DNA of 20,601 nucleotides from DATKIY01 sp035543875 (GTDB lineage Bacteria; Actinomycetota; Actinomycetes; JAHEKZ01), in NCBI GenBank assembly GCA_035543875.1, contig DATKIY010000298.1:1-20601 (forward strand), read 5' to 3'. The translations under genes and the position numbers were made by a program. Shown here one piece after another: positions 7,408-14,622 of the stretch. Positions within the stretch are counted from its first letter, which is position 1, and every line of letters begins with the position of its first letter. The notes under the pieces are model-generated. The model did no database searches, was not told where the DNA came from, and saw only the letters and a program-made list of their open reading frames with translations.

Positions 7408-9393
7408 GTGAGTGACGTGACACCGCCAGAGACTTCAACCGCGTTCCCTCACCTGTTCAGTCCGCTGCAGGTGGGGGCGGTCACGCTCAAGAACCGAATT
7501 ATTTCCTCTGGACACGACACCGTGATGGCCGAGAACGGTCAGGTGACCGACCGGCTGATCGCCTATCACGAGGCGCGCGCGGCCGGTGGCGCCGGTTTGA
7601 TCGTGTTGCAGGTTTCGGGAGTCCACGAAACCGCCAAATACACCTATCACGTCCTCATGGCGGACAGTGACGACGGCATACCCGGCTACCAGCGGCTGGC
7701 CGAGACTGTTCACAATTTCAACTGCAAAATTTTCGGGCAGCTCTTTCATGGTGGTCGCGAGATCATGGAGAGCCAAGATGGCTCGCTGCCCGTATCGCTT
7801 GCACCATCAGCCGTTCCCAACGAACGCTTCCACGTGATGCCCAGAGCGATGCCGCAACAATTGATCGACGAAGTAGTTGCCGGCTACGGCGCGGCAGCTC
7901 GTCGGCTGCAGACCGCCGGACTCGACGGTGCCGAAATCGTTGCCTCACACGGCTACTTGCCGGCTCAGTTCCTCAACCCCCGAGTGAATCAACGCTCCGA
8001 CCAATACGGCGGAAGCGATGAGAATCGCTTGCGCTTTCTGCGCGAGGTCCTCCAGGCAGTGCGCGCTGAAGTCGGCGACGAGTTTGTAGTTGGACTGCGA
8101 GTTTCAGCGTCGGAAGAGACCGAGGACGGGCTCACCGTCGATGAAGTGGTGAATGCGCTTACGGCACTGGAGTCCGACGAATCACTGGACTACATCAGCG
8201 TGGTTGCGGGAACCTCGGCAACACTACTCGGCTCAGATCACATCGTCCCACCAATGAACTTTCCTGCTGCGTACACGGCCCCACTTTCAGCGCGAGTCAA
8301 ACAAGCAGTAGGCCTTCCGGTCATGGTGGCCGGCCGAATCAACCAGCCTCACGAAGGCGAGCAGGTCATCGAGAGCGGCCAAGCCGACGCTGTGGCCATG
8401 ACGAGAGCGATGATCTGCGATCCGGTGATGCCCAACAAGGCGGCCGCGGGTCTCGTCGACGAGATTCGAGCGTGTATCGGTTGTAACCAGGCATGCATCG
8501 GTCATTTCCACGCCGGCTACCCGATTTCGTGCATTCAGCATCCGGAGACGGGACGCGAACAGCTGTACGGCATCCGGATGCCCGTGAAGCAAGCTTTAGA
8601 CATCATGGTCGTCGGCGGTGGCGTTGGTGGAATGAAAGCTGCCGTGGTTGCGGCTGAACGCGGACATCGGGTCACTTTGTACGAGGCGACGAAACGCGTT
8701 GGCGGTCAGGTCCTGCTGGCTGAACAACTTCCGGGGCGCGCTGAGTTCGGTGGAGCAATTACCAACCTCCTGAGCGAGATCGATCGCTACGGCGTGAAGG
8801 TTGTAACCAACGTCAGGGTCGGCGCAGACCTTGTGCGAGAACAGAACCCGGACGCGGTGGTCGTCGCCACCGGCGCCGTTCCGCATCGACCGGCGCTTGA
8901 GTTGTTGGACGACCCAACCATCCTCGACGCTTGGGAGGTCATCAACGGTGCGGTCCTACCTTCTGGTCGGATCGTCGTCGCCGACTGGCGATGCGATTGG
9001 ATCGGACTTGGAGTAGCGCAGATGATTGCCGAGCAGGGACGGAAGGTGACGCTGGCGGTTGATGGGTACATGGCCGGACAGCGAATTCAGCAGTATGTGC
9101 GCGATGCAATGACAGCTGACGTACTGCGTGCTGGCGTCGACATCCTCACTCTCGTCCGCCCATACGGTGCAGACACTGACACCGTCTACCTTCAGCACGT
9201 CCTCACTGGCGAGCCAGTCATCGTTGATGGGGTTTCGGCACTCGTGCTTTCGCAAGGCCATGACCCCGTAACCGAGCTCAGCGAAGCTCTGCTCGATTTC
9301 CCTGGCGCGGTCCACTCGATCGGCGACTGCCTGTCACCGCGAACGGTCGAGGAGGCAGTTCTCGAAGGACTCCAAGTCGCCAGCGCCCTCTAG
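7408..9393 (+). CDS. FMN/[4Fe-4S]/FAD oxidoreductase of the TMADH/StcD (NADH:flavin oxidoreductase) family
   Basis: This 661-residue multidomain enzyme has the architecture of trimethylamine/dimethylamine dehydrogenase, 2,4-dienoyl-CoA reductase and the N-methylproline demethylase StcD. Residues ~14-345 are an Old Yellow Enzyme TIM barrel (LKNRIISSGHD, SHGYLPAQFLNPRVNQRSDQYGG, VAGR, MTRAMICDP). Cys356, Cys359, Cys363 and Cys375 form the 4Fe-4S site. Residues ~397-661 carry a nucleotide-binding fold (VVGGGVGGMKAA, Glu425), a second dinucleotide-binding stretch around 521-553 and a terminal SIGDC motif. The NRIISSGHD start of the barrel recalls StcD and the mycofactocin-associated OYE proteins more than FadH. 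A role in oxidative N-demethylation or amine oxidation is inferred from neighbours. The GTG start at 7408 has no clear ribosome binding site. The ligase gene follows after 40 nt. Confidence 0.85.
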   Translation: MSDVTPPETSTAFPHLFSPLQVGAVTLKNRIISSGHDTVMAENGQVTDRLIAYHEARAAGGAGLIVLQVSGVHETAKYTYHVLMADSDDGIPGYQRLAETVHNFNCKIFGQLFHGGREIMESQDGSLPVSLAPSAVPNERFHVMPRAMPQQLIDEVVAGYGAAARRLQTAGLDGAEIVASHGYLPAQFLNPRVNQRSDQYGGSDENRLRFLREVLQAVRAEVGDEFVVGLRVSASEETEDGLTVDEVVNALTALESDESLDYISVVAGTSATLLGSDHIVPPMNFPAAYTAPLSARVKQAVGLPVMVAGRINQPHEGEQVIESGQADAVAMTRAMICDPVMPNKAAAGLVDEIRACIGCNQACIGHFHAGYPISCIQHPETGREQLYGIRMPVKQALDIMVVGGGVGGMKAAVVAAERGHRVTLYEATKRVGGQVLLAEQLPGRAEFGGAITNLLSEIDRYGVKVVTNVRVGADLVREQNPDAVVVATGAVPHRPALELLDDPTILDAWEVINGAVLPSGRIVVADWRCDWIGLGVAQMIAEQGRKVTLAVDGYMAGQRIQQYVRDAMTADVLRAGVDILTLVRPYGADTDTVYLQHVLTGEPVIVDGVSALVLSQGHDPVTELSEALLDFPGAVHSIGDCLSPRTVEEAVLEGLQVASAL

Positions 9394-9395
9394 CA

Positions 9396-9425
9396 TTGAC
9401 TGTTGATTGAGTATTCAGTCAGGAT
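9396..9425 (+). promoter_or_regulatory. Candidate promoter of the acyl-CoA ligase gene
   Basis: TTGACT (9396-9401) and CAGGAT (9420-9425) are spaced by 18 nt, and the TetR-type dyad lies between and over them. The -10-like hexamer is 8 nt before the GTG start, which would make the message leaderless. The match of the -10 is imperfect. Confidence 0.4.
9404..9421. promoter_or_regulatory. TetR-type operator, copy 1 (TGAnTGAnTAnTCAnTCA)
   Basis: TGATTGAGTATTCAGTCA is an 18-bp dyad fitting TGAnTGAnTAnTCAnTCA without mismatch. It is identical at 15 of 18 positions to the copy upstream of TetR regulator 2 and similar in form to FadR boxes of Bacillus. It sits 12 nt before the ligase start codon, as expected for a repressor site. 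Confidence 0.7.
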
Positions 9426-9433
9426 TGTGGATT

Positions 9434-11497
9434 GTGAACCTCGACCGGTTGTTAGCGCCCCGTTCAGTCGCTGTGGTCGGTGCATCGCCCCGCAGCGGTA
9501 CGTATGGAAACCAAGCCGTTGCCAACCTCGTTGCTGCTGGCTTTGACGGACCGGTATGGGGTGTTCATCCAACCGCCGATGAAGTTCTCGGTGTCCGGTG
9601 TGTGCGCACCCTTTCTGACTTGGACCAAGCACCCGATGCCGTCGTCATCGCAACCCCCGCGGCCACGGTCCCGGCACTGGTCGACGAAGCGGGTCGCATC
9701 GGGTGCGGAGGGGCCGTCGTCATCGCCGCTGGCTTTGCCGAGGTCGAACATGGTCGAGCACTACAACAACAACTTCGCGAGGCAGCGTTGCGGCATGCAT
9801 TGCCGGTTTGCGGGCCGAACGGAAACGGGCTGGTCTCGGTGCATCGTCGTGCCCCGCTCTGGGGTGACGCCTACAACCTGGCGCCAGCTGGTGCGGTTGC
9901 GCTTGTCTCGCAAAGCGGAAACGTCGCGGTCAACGCCATCGGGACCCGGCGCGCACTTCACCTACATACGGTGGTCTCCTGCGGAAACCAAGCGGTGCTG
10001 GATGCTTCTGACTACTTGGTCGCTCTGGCCGAGCAAGACGGGGTTCGTTCCGTCGCGCTGTATCTCGAAACCGAAGGTGACGGAGCACGGTTGACGGAGG
10101 GCCTCGCCGTCTGCGCTGAACGGTCGATCGGCGTCGTAGTCCTGAAATCCGGGCGAAGTGCGTTGGGCGCCAGTGCGGCGGCGGCCCACACTGGCGCAGT
10201 GGCAGGTGATGCCCGGGTGCTTGAGGCGCTCGTGGCAGAGGCGGGCGCCATCTGGGTCGACGACCCCAACGAACTCTTGGAAACCGCGAAGGCAATGGCT
10301 GCCGGACGTCGGCGGTCCGGTCCAGGGATTGCCGTCGTAACGTGCTCGGGGGGCGACGCCGCAATTTCTGCCGACGAGGCACACCGTCTCAACATTCCGC
10401 TTCCAGCGCTTGCGATAGAAACGCAGACCGCGCTGGAACCATTCATGCCCGACGCCGCAACCACCGGCAATCCGCTCGACTACACCGCAATGATCTGGGG
10501 AGAGACGCAGCAGATCGCTGACATCGTCCGCACCACTGCAGCTGACCCTTCACTGGCGCAGGTTCTGGTCTACTACGACCGACCGCAAAAGATGGATGCA
10601 GCATCGACAGCTAGCTGGGATGCAACCCTCGACGGAATTCTGCTTGGGGCTAAGGATGCAGTCGCTCCAGTCTCAATAGCGTCCACTCTTCCCGACCTAC
10701 TGCCCGAGGAGACAGTCGAGCAGTGCCTTGCAGTTGGTGTACCTGCGGTCTGGGGCCTTACAACCGGTCTGAAGGTGGCAAATGCCATGAGGACACCCTT
10801 CGGGGATCCCAGCCGACTCCGAAGTATTGGAAACCTGGCGTCATCATCCGAGGCTGGCGAGTGGCTGGCTGAGCACGAGGCCAAAGCACTTCTGGGCGCA
10901 CACGGGATTGCTTTCCCCGACGGCCGGATCGCCGATGACGTCGCCACTGCTGTCGCTGTCGCCGCTCGACTCGCCTGCCCAGTAGCCATGAAACTGAGCT
11001 CACCCGATCTTCAACACAAGTCGGACATTGGTGCCATAGAAGTTAATGTCGTCGGCGACGAAGACGTAGCACACGCTTTCGAGAAGCTTCGCTCGATCAG
11101 TGGTCACAGCCAGACGCTCGTACTTATCGAAGCGATGTCCGACCCCGGCGTAGAAATCCTGGTTTCCGCACGACGTGATGCTGTCGTTCCAGTACTGGTT
11201 GTTGGACTCGGCGGAATCTGGGTCGAAGTGCTTTCGGACGCCGCGGTGATTCCGCTGCCTGCCCATCCCGAACGCGTCGAACGAGAACTACTCGCATTGC
11301 GCGGGTCGGCGCTTCTTACCGGGGGGCGAGGCGGTGTGGAGATCGATGTCGGCGCGTTAGCGCGCCTGGCGAGTCAGGTTGGTGAAGCGCTTATCCAAGA
11401 AGAACTCGAACTCGTCGAGCTTAATCCAGTGTTTGCCCGCTCAAGTGGCGTCACAGCCGTCGACGCTGTCGTCCGCCGAACCCGTCCATCCCACTAA
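9434..11497 (+). CDS. NDP-forming acyl-CoA synthetase (acetate--CoA ligase family)
   Basis: This 687-residue fused-domain ligase interconverts an acyl-CoA and the free acid with ADP/ATP. Domains in order: a CoA-binding Rossmann domain (LLAPRSVAVVGAS, residues 6-18, to ~125); succinyl-CoA-ligase-like domains with the phosphohistidine segment AAHTGAVAGD (His252); and a C-terminal ATP-grasp domain (about 476-681) with the usual KLSSPDLQHKSDIGA motif. The frame is open to a TTG at 9407, but that codon lies inside the operator. The family N-terminus (NLDRLL.PRSVAVVGAS) points to GTG 9434, which has AGGA at 9421-9424. The acyl group is unknown; in this context it would process a carboxylic end product of amine breakdown. 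Its stop overlaps a 46-nt palindrome. Confidence 0.9.
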   Translation: MNLDRLLAPRSVAVVGASPRSGTYGNQAVANLVAAGFDGPVWGVHPTADEVLGVRCVRTLSDLDQAPDAVVIATPAATVPALVDEAGRIGCGGAVVIAAGFAEVEHGRALQQQLREAALRHALPVCGPNGNGLVSVHRRAPLWGDAYNLAPAGAVALVSQSGNVAVNAIGTRRALHLHTVVSCGNQAVLDASDYLVALAEQDGVRSVALYLETEGDGARLTEGLAVCAERSIGVVVLKSGRSALGASAAAAHTGAVAGDARVLEALVAEAGAIWVDDPNELLETAKAMAAGRRRSGPGIAVVTCSGGDAAISADEAHRLNIPLPALAIETQTALEPFMPDAATTGNPLDYTAMIWGETQQIADIVRTTAADPSLAQVLVYYDRPQKMDAASTASWDATLDGILLGAKDAVAPVSIASTLPDLLPEETVEQCLAVGVPAVWGLTTGLKVANAMRTPFGDPSRLRSIGNLASSSEAGEWLAEHEAKALLGAHGIAFPDGRIADDVATAVAVAARLACPVAMKLSSPDLQHKSDIGAIEVNVVGDEDVAHAFEKLRSISGHSQTLVLIEAMSDPGVEILVSARRDAVVPVLVVGLGGIWVEVLSDAAVIPLPAHPERVERELLALRGSALLTGGRGGVEIDVGALARLASQVGEALIQEELELVELNPVFARSSGVTAVDAVVRRTRPSH

Positions 11498-11541
11498 TGC
11501 GGAAGTTCCGACCACCTATAGGTGGTCGGAACTTCCGCATT
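11496..11541. terminator. Perfect 46-nt palindrome, bidirectional terminator
   Basis: Two 21-nt arms (11496-11516 and 11521-11541) pair perfectly around TATA. The palindrome overlaps the TAA stop of the ligase gene (11495-11497) and ends 8 nt before the stop of the convergent aminotransferase gene, so it is well placed to end transcription in both directions. There is no strong T-run; gggttt lies beyond the right arm. Confidence 0.75.
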
Positions 11542-11549
11542 GCGAGGGT

Positions 11550-12953
11550 TTAAGCGGCGGCTCCACCGCGAAGCGCACTCGCGAAGGTTTCGAAGTTGCG
11601 AACGAACAAGTTGACGTCGTCCATCGTGTGCTGCACCGACATGGTCCACTGTTCGCACTTGCCCCACGGCGGAAGGAAGACGCCACCGTTGTGTTGGTAC
11701 AGCCAGTGCGCGTTACCCCACTGGTCGTCATACGCAAGGAAGTCGCGGTAGTTGCCCAGCTTCTCGGTGAAGATGACTGCGCCTTTTGACCCGTACGCAC
11801 GAACGAAGCCCGGCAGGTTGTAACGCCGCAGAATGTCCTCGCAGCCACTCACTTGGGCTTCGCGCAGTCGTCCGATATGCGAGTACGCATCGGGCGTGAG
11901 TACGTCCTGCATCATCGCTCGGGCCGCAGCCATAGTGAGCGGATTGCCGTTAAACGTACCCACTTGTTCATAGGTGCGGTCAGCGATGAGTCCCATGAGT
12001 TCCGGAACACCGCCGATCGCACCGCAGGGCAGCCCACCGGCCATTGCTTTTGCGGTGCACAGCAGGTCGGGGGTTACACCGAACAACTCCGTAGCGCCAC
12101 CCGCCGCAACACCGAAACCGGTCTTTACCTCATCAAACGTCAGCCAGGCACCGTGCTTATGCAGCAAGTCCTTCAGATCGGACAAGTAACCGGCCGGGGG
12201 TGGAATCATGCCGATGTTCATCATGATCGGCTCAACGATCATGCCTGCAATCTCACCCTTGTGAGTTTCGAACGCACGCTCAACGGCTTCGAGGTTGCCG
12301 AACGGCACGACGACGGTTAGCTGTGCCATCGGGTCAGGGATGCCGTATCCACCCACTGAGTGTGGCGCCTCAACCGAGCCGGCTTCCTCAGCTGTTGGGT
12401 ACACCGATACCTGTGCAGAGTCGTGGTGGCCGTGATAGCTACCTTCAACTTTGAGCACCTTGTTGCTACCAGTAGCGACGCGCATCAGGTGGAACGCGTC
12501 CATGGTCGACTCAGTTCCTGAGTTGTTGTAGCGCCAAAGCGGCAGGCCGTAACGCTTGGCCAGCTCGCGAGCGACAACAATCGCGTCCTCAGTCGGTTGA
12601 GCGAAGTGTGTGCCCTTGGTCACGCGGTCCTGCACGGCCTGGACGATCGCCGGGTGCGCGTGACCTGCGACACCCACCCCGAATCCGCCGTGAAAGTCGG
12701 CGTACTCAAAGCCGTCAACGTCCCAGATGCGCGAGCCCTTGCCGTAGTCGATCCAGACCGCACACGGCGGTGCATCCTGCCAGCTCGACGCGACTCCACC
12801 AGCCAGAACAGACTGTGCCTCCTCACGCATGCTTTGCGACCGAGTGGTCCGGGCGAGCATGATTTTTTCCTGCTCGATGATGAGTTCGTCCATCAAAGTG
12901 AGGTCGGCACTGCCAACGCTGGACCCAGTGGTACCTGGGGTTGAAATTGACAT
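11550..12953 (-). CDS. Class III (fold type I) PLP aminotransferase, GSA-aminotransferase-like
   Basis: This 467-residue pyridoxal-phosphate enzyme transfers an amino group from a primary amine or omega-amino acid, or acts as an aminomutase. Visible elements are NSGTEST (144-150) for phosphate binding, SYHGHHD (172-178), the cofactor Asp in FDEVKTG (Asp274), the Schiff-base lysine Lys302 in CTAKAMAGG, and GTFNGNPL (332-339). It is related to glutamate-1-semialdehyde aminotransferase, but the divergent N-terminus (MDELIIEQEKIMLARTTRS, VASSWQ) and catabolic context argue against heme synthesis, for which hemL is normally elsewhere. The start is ATG 12951-12953, 6 nt after the Rieske gene stop, with no strong Shine-Dalgarno site, so it is probably translated from the Rieske transcript. 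An in-frame ATG at residue 21 is an alternative start. Confidence 0.88.
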   Translation of the reverse strand: MSISTPGTTGSSVGSADLTLMDELIIEQEKIMLARTTRSQSMREEAQSVLAGGVASSWQDAPPCAVWIDYGKGSRIWDVDGFEYADFHGGFGVGVAGHAHPAIVQAVQDRVTKGTHFAQPTEDAIVVARELAKRYGLPLWRYNNSGTESTMDAFHLMRVATGSNKVLKVEGSYHGHHDSAQVSVYPTAEEAGSVEAPHSVGGYGIPDPMAQLTVVVPFGNLEAVERAFETHKGEIAGMIVEPIMMNIGMIPPPAGYLSDLKDLLHKHGAWLTFDEVKTGFGVAAGGATELFGVTPDLLCTAKAMAGGLPCGAIGGVPELMGLIADRTYEQVGTFNGNPLTMAAARAMMQDVLTPDAYSHIGRLREAQVSGCEDILRRYNLPGFVRAYGSKGAVIFTEKLGNYRDFLAYDDQWGNAHWLYQHNGGVFLPPWGKCEQWTMSVQHTMDDVNLFVRNFETFASALRGGAAA

Positions 12954-12959
12954 GTCAGT

Positions 12960-14201
12960 TCATCCGTTTCCGCCGGGCTGACTGCCCGACATTGCATCCA
13001 CCGCACCGGATTCGGCGCGCGCGGCATAGCTTTCCGGCGTAACAAGTTTTGGCAGGCTTCCGCTGATGTACCCACGTGCGACCGTTGACGTGAACATCCC
13101 GACAACAATCTCGTGCCACTGTGCGAGCGGGCCAGGCGAATAGCCCCGACTCGATACGCCACGCTGCACGCTTTCGCATGCTGTCCAGTCCTGTCGGTTG
13201 GTGATGTCCCAGAAGTCAACGGCGTAGGAGGGCGTGAAGCCCTCGCGGTCCCATGCCTGTTTGGGGAACAACCACTGGCATTCAACGTGGGTGCGATCGG
13301 GCGCGCTTGCGACGATGCGGTGGGTCATCACAAAGTCTTGGTGCAAAGAGATCAGTAGGTTCGGAAACAGGTGGATGTACAGAACATCGCGGACCTTTGA
13401 AAGTGGCAAACTCGGAATGCGAACGCCGAGGCTCTTGCCGTCCAAGGACATCGTTTCGACGCCGTCGCGTAAATCCATGCTCCCGCCGAGCCATAGCCCT
13501 CCCGACAGGGCAGAAAAGCTTTCCCCGCTTTCCGGCGAGCTCACGACGCATAGCTCGGGGTGGATCGTGTCGCAGTGAAAGCACTCGTGGTAGTTCTCGA
13601 CGATCAGCTTCCAGTTGGTTTCCAAGTCATACGAGTGGGTGTCACCCACGACCAGCGAATCCATCGAGTAGTCGGCGACCAGCTCTTCAAGCCCTTCGAG
13701 GTACTCGCTGAGAGCTGGCGCATCTCCGGACACGTTGACAAACAAGAACCCGTGCCACTCCTCGAGGGAGACTGCATTGAGGCCAAGGTCCGTGCGACCT
13801 TCGACGTCGGCCTGATGGCTAGGCGCCACACCATGCAGATCGCCCTCGGTGGTGAAAACCCATGCGTGGTAGGGGCAGCGGATGAACTTTCCGCTTGCCT
13901 GGCCACCGCACGGAAGTAGCTCATGGCCGCGGTGTCGACAGCTGTTGAAGAAACCACGCAACACGCCGTCGACACCGCGAACCACAAGTACGCCGTCGTC
14001 TCCGATGGCGTACGCCCGCCTGTCGCCGGGCGACGACAAGTCGTCGGCCCTTCCGATGCACACCCACCCCGCGGAGAAGAAGTGGGTCTGCTCAAAGGCG
14101 AGCACAGCCGGGTCGGTGTAGGCCGGACCGGGCAATGACTGCCCGCTTCCGGTGAGGACCCCCTGCAACTCGGTCGCCCCAAAAGGCAGAACATCAGCCA
14201 T
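12960..14201 (-). CDS. Rieske non-heme iron oxygenase, quaternary-amine monooxygenase-like
   Basis: This 413-residue alpha subunit of a Rieske-type oxygenase has a [2Fe-2S] site formed by Cys88-x-His90 and Cys109-xx-His112. The mononuclear iron ligands are His209 and His214 in ECFHCDTIH, with Asp332 (DFWDITNRQDW) as the likely third ligand. The bridging position three residues before the first His is Glu206 rather than the Asp of ring-hydroxylating dioxygenases. The same Glu is characteristic of carnitine monooxygenase CntA and related betaine demethylases, so an N-dealkylation or C-N cleavage role is inferred. The reductase partner is not in the window. The start is ATG 14201 with an excellent ribosome binding site (AAGGAGG, 14207-14213). 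The frame is open to 14423, but that extension contradicts the ribosome binding site and the family length. The aminotransferase gene follows after 6 nt. Confidence 0.88.
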   Translation of the reverse strand: MADVLPFGATELQGVLTGSGQSLPGPAYTDPAVLAFEQTHFFSAGWVCIGRADDLSSPGDRRAYAIGDDGVLVVRGVDGVLRGFFNSCRHRGHELLPCGGQASGKFIRCPYHAWVFTTEGDLHGVAPSHQADVEGRTDLGLNAVSLEEWHGFLFVNVSGDAPALSEYLEGLEELVADYSMDSLVVGDTHSYDLETNWKLIVENYHECFHCDTIHPELCVVSSPESGESFSALSGGLWLGGSMDLRDGVETMSLDGKSLGVRIPSLPLSKVRDVLYIHLFPNLLISLHQDFVMTHRIVASAPDRTHVECQWLFPKQAWDREGFTPSYAVDFWDITNRQDWTACESVQRGVSSRGYSPGPLAQWHEIVVGMFTSTVARGYISGSLPKLVTPESYAARAESGAVDAMSGSQPGGNG

Positions 14202-14218
14202 GATTTCCTCCTTAGGCC

Positions 14219-14318
14219 GACCGACGGTGCAGCCACCGACGCCGGTCATTTCGTACCCGGTTGCTGTGTCGCGATTCAGCACCACCGGTCTTTCCGCCGC
14301 CGTGAAAGGCGGTGGAAA
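14219..14318 (-). promoter_or_regulatory. Structured 5' leader of the Rieske gene, candidate cis-regulatory RNA
   Basis: In RNA order there are three hairpins. The first is 14318-14291, an 11-bp stem with one C-A mismatch and a 6-nt loop. The second is 14288-14257, with stems of 5 bp and 5 bp separated by a 2-nt bulge, a 10-nt loop and all Watson-Crick pairs. The third is 14247-14219, with GACCG/CGGTC and GGTG/CACC stems and an internal loop. The last ends about 5 nt before the ribosome binding site. No known riboswitch class was recognised. Confidence 0.35.
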
Positions 14319-14545
14319 CCTTCGGTCCAACTTCGTACCCATTTGGGGAGAAGGCCAGATGCGACGCGACCACAAACACCGCTGTTGTCCGGTCTTGGAG
14401 GCAGGCACCCGTCCTGGCGCCACAATTGCCGGTCACAATCCAACCTCCGTTCGGCCCACTGCGCACAACGACCTCCCCTAACCCGTCAAAATGTGGTAGT
14501 CAACGGGGCGCAACCTCTTGAGTTTGAGGCTGCTACCGTCCAGAC

Positions 14546-14563
14546 TAACTGACTAACCAGTCA
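14546..14563. promoter_or_regulatory. TetR-type operator-like dyad, copy 3 (weaker)
   Basis: TAACTGACTAACCAGTCA matches TGAnTGAnTAnTCAnTCA with two mismatches and is identical to copy 1 at 13 of 18 positions. It also contains its own perfect dyad ACTGACT-aacc-AGTCAGT (14548-14565), whose centre is shifted by 2 bp, so the spacing of half-sites differs from the other copies. It lies 60 nt before the PotD-like start codon. Confidence 0.5.
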
Positions 14564-14622
14564 GTAAGGCAAGAGATCGCGGAGATCAGTTTGTTCAACA
14601 CGTCGACCATGAGGGGGTTGGC

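Larger units (their letters stand above)
14202..14622. other. 421-nt divergent intergenic region (Rieske leader and PotD promoter)
   Basis: No convincing gene lies here. It holds the Rieske ribosome binding site, three tandem hairpins on the Rieske leader side (14219-14318), a candidate plus-strand promoter for the PotD-like gene (TTGAGT 14518-14523, 17-nt spacer, CAGACT 14541-14546) and the third operator-like dyad (14546-14563). The GAGGGGG at 14611-14617 is the ribosome binding site of the PotD-like gene. Confidence 0.6.

Noticed and set aside
9407..9433. TTG 9407 as start of the acyl-CoA ligase
   Set aside because: The codon lies inside the palindromic operator and the nine added residues are not part of the family N-terminus.
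11550..12953. Calling the aminotransferase HemL for heme synthesis
   Set aside because: The protein is GSA-aminotransferase-like, but the N-terminus and the Rieske/importer context point to a catabolic class III aminotransferase.
12942..12960. Dyad TTGACATGTCAG around the aminotransferase start as a fourth operator
   Set aside because: The inner centre is AT instead of TA and the outer half-sites have different spacing; it sits over a start codon inside a transcript, so chance is likely.
14202..14423. Upstream extension of the Rieske frame
   Set aside because: A strong AAGGAGG ribosome binding site lies just before ATG 14201, and the extra residues would make the protein longer than relatives and cover the hairpin region.
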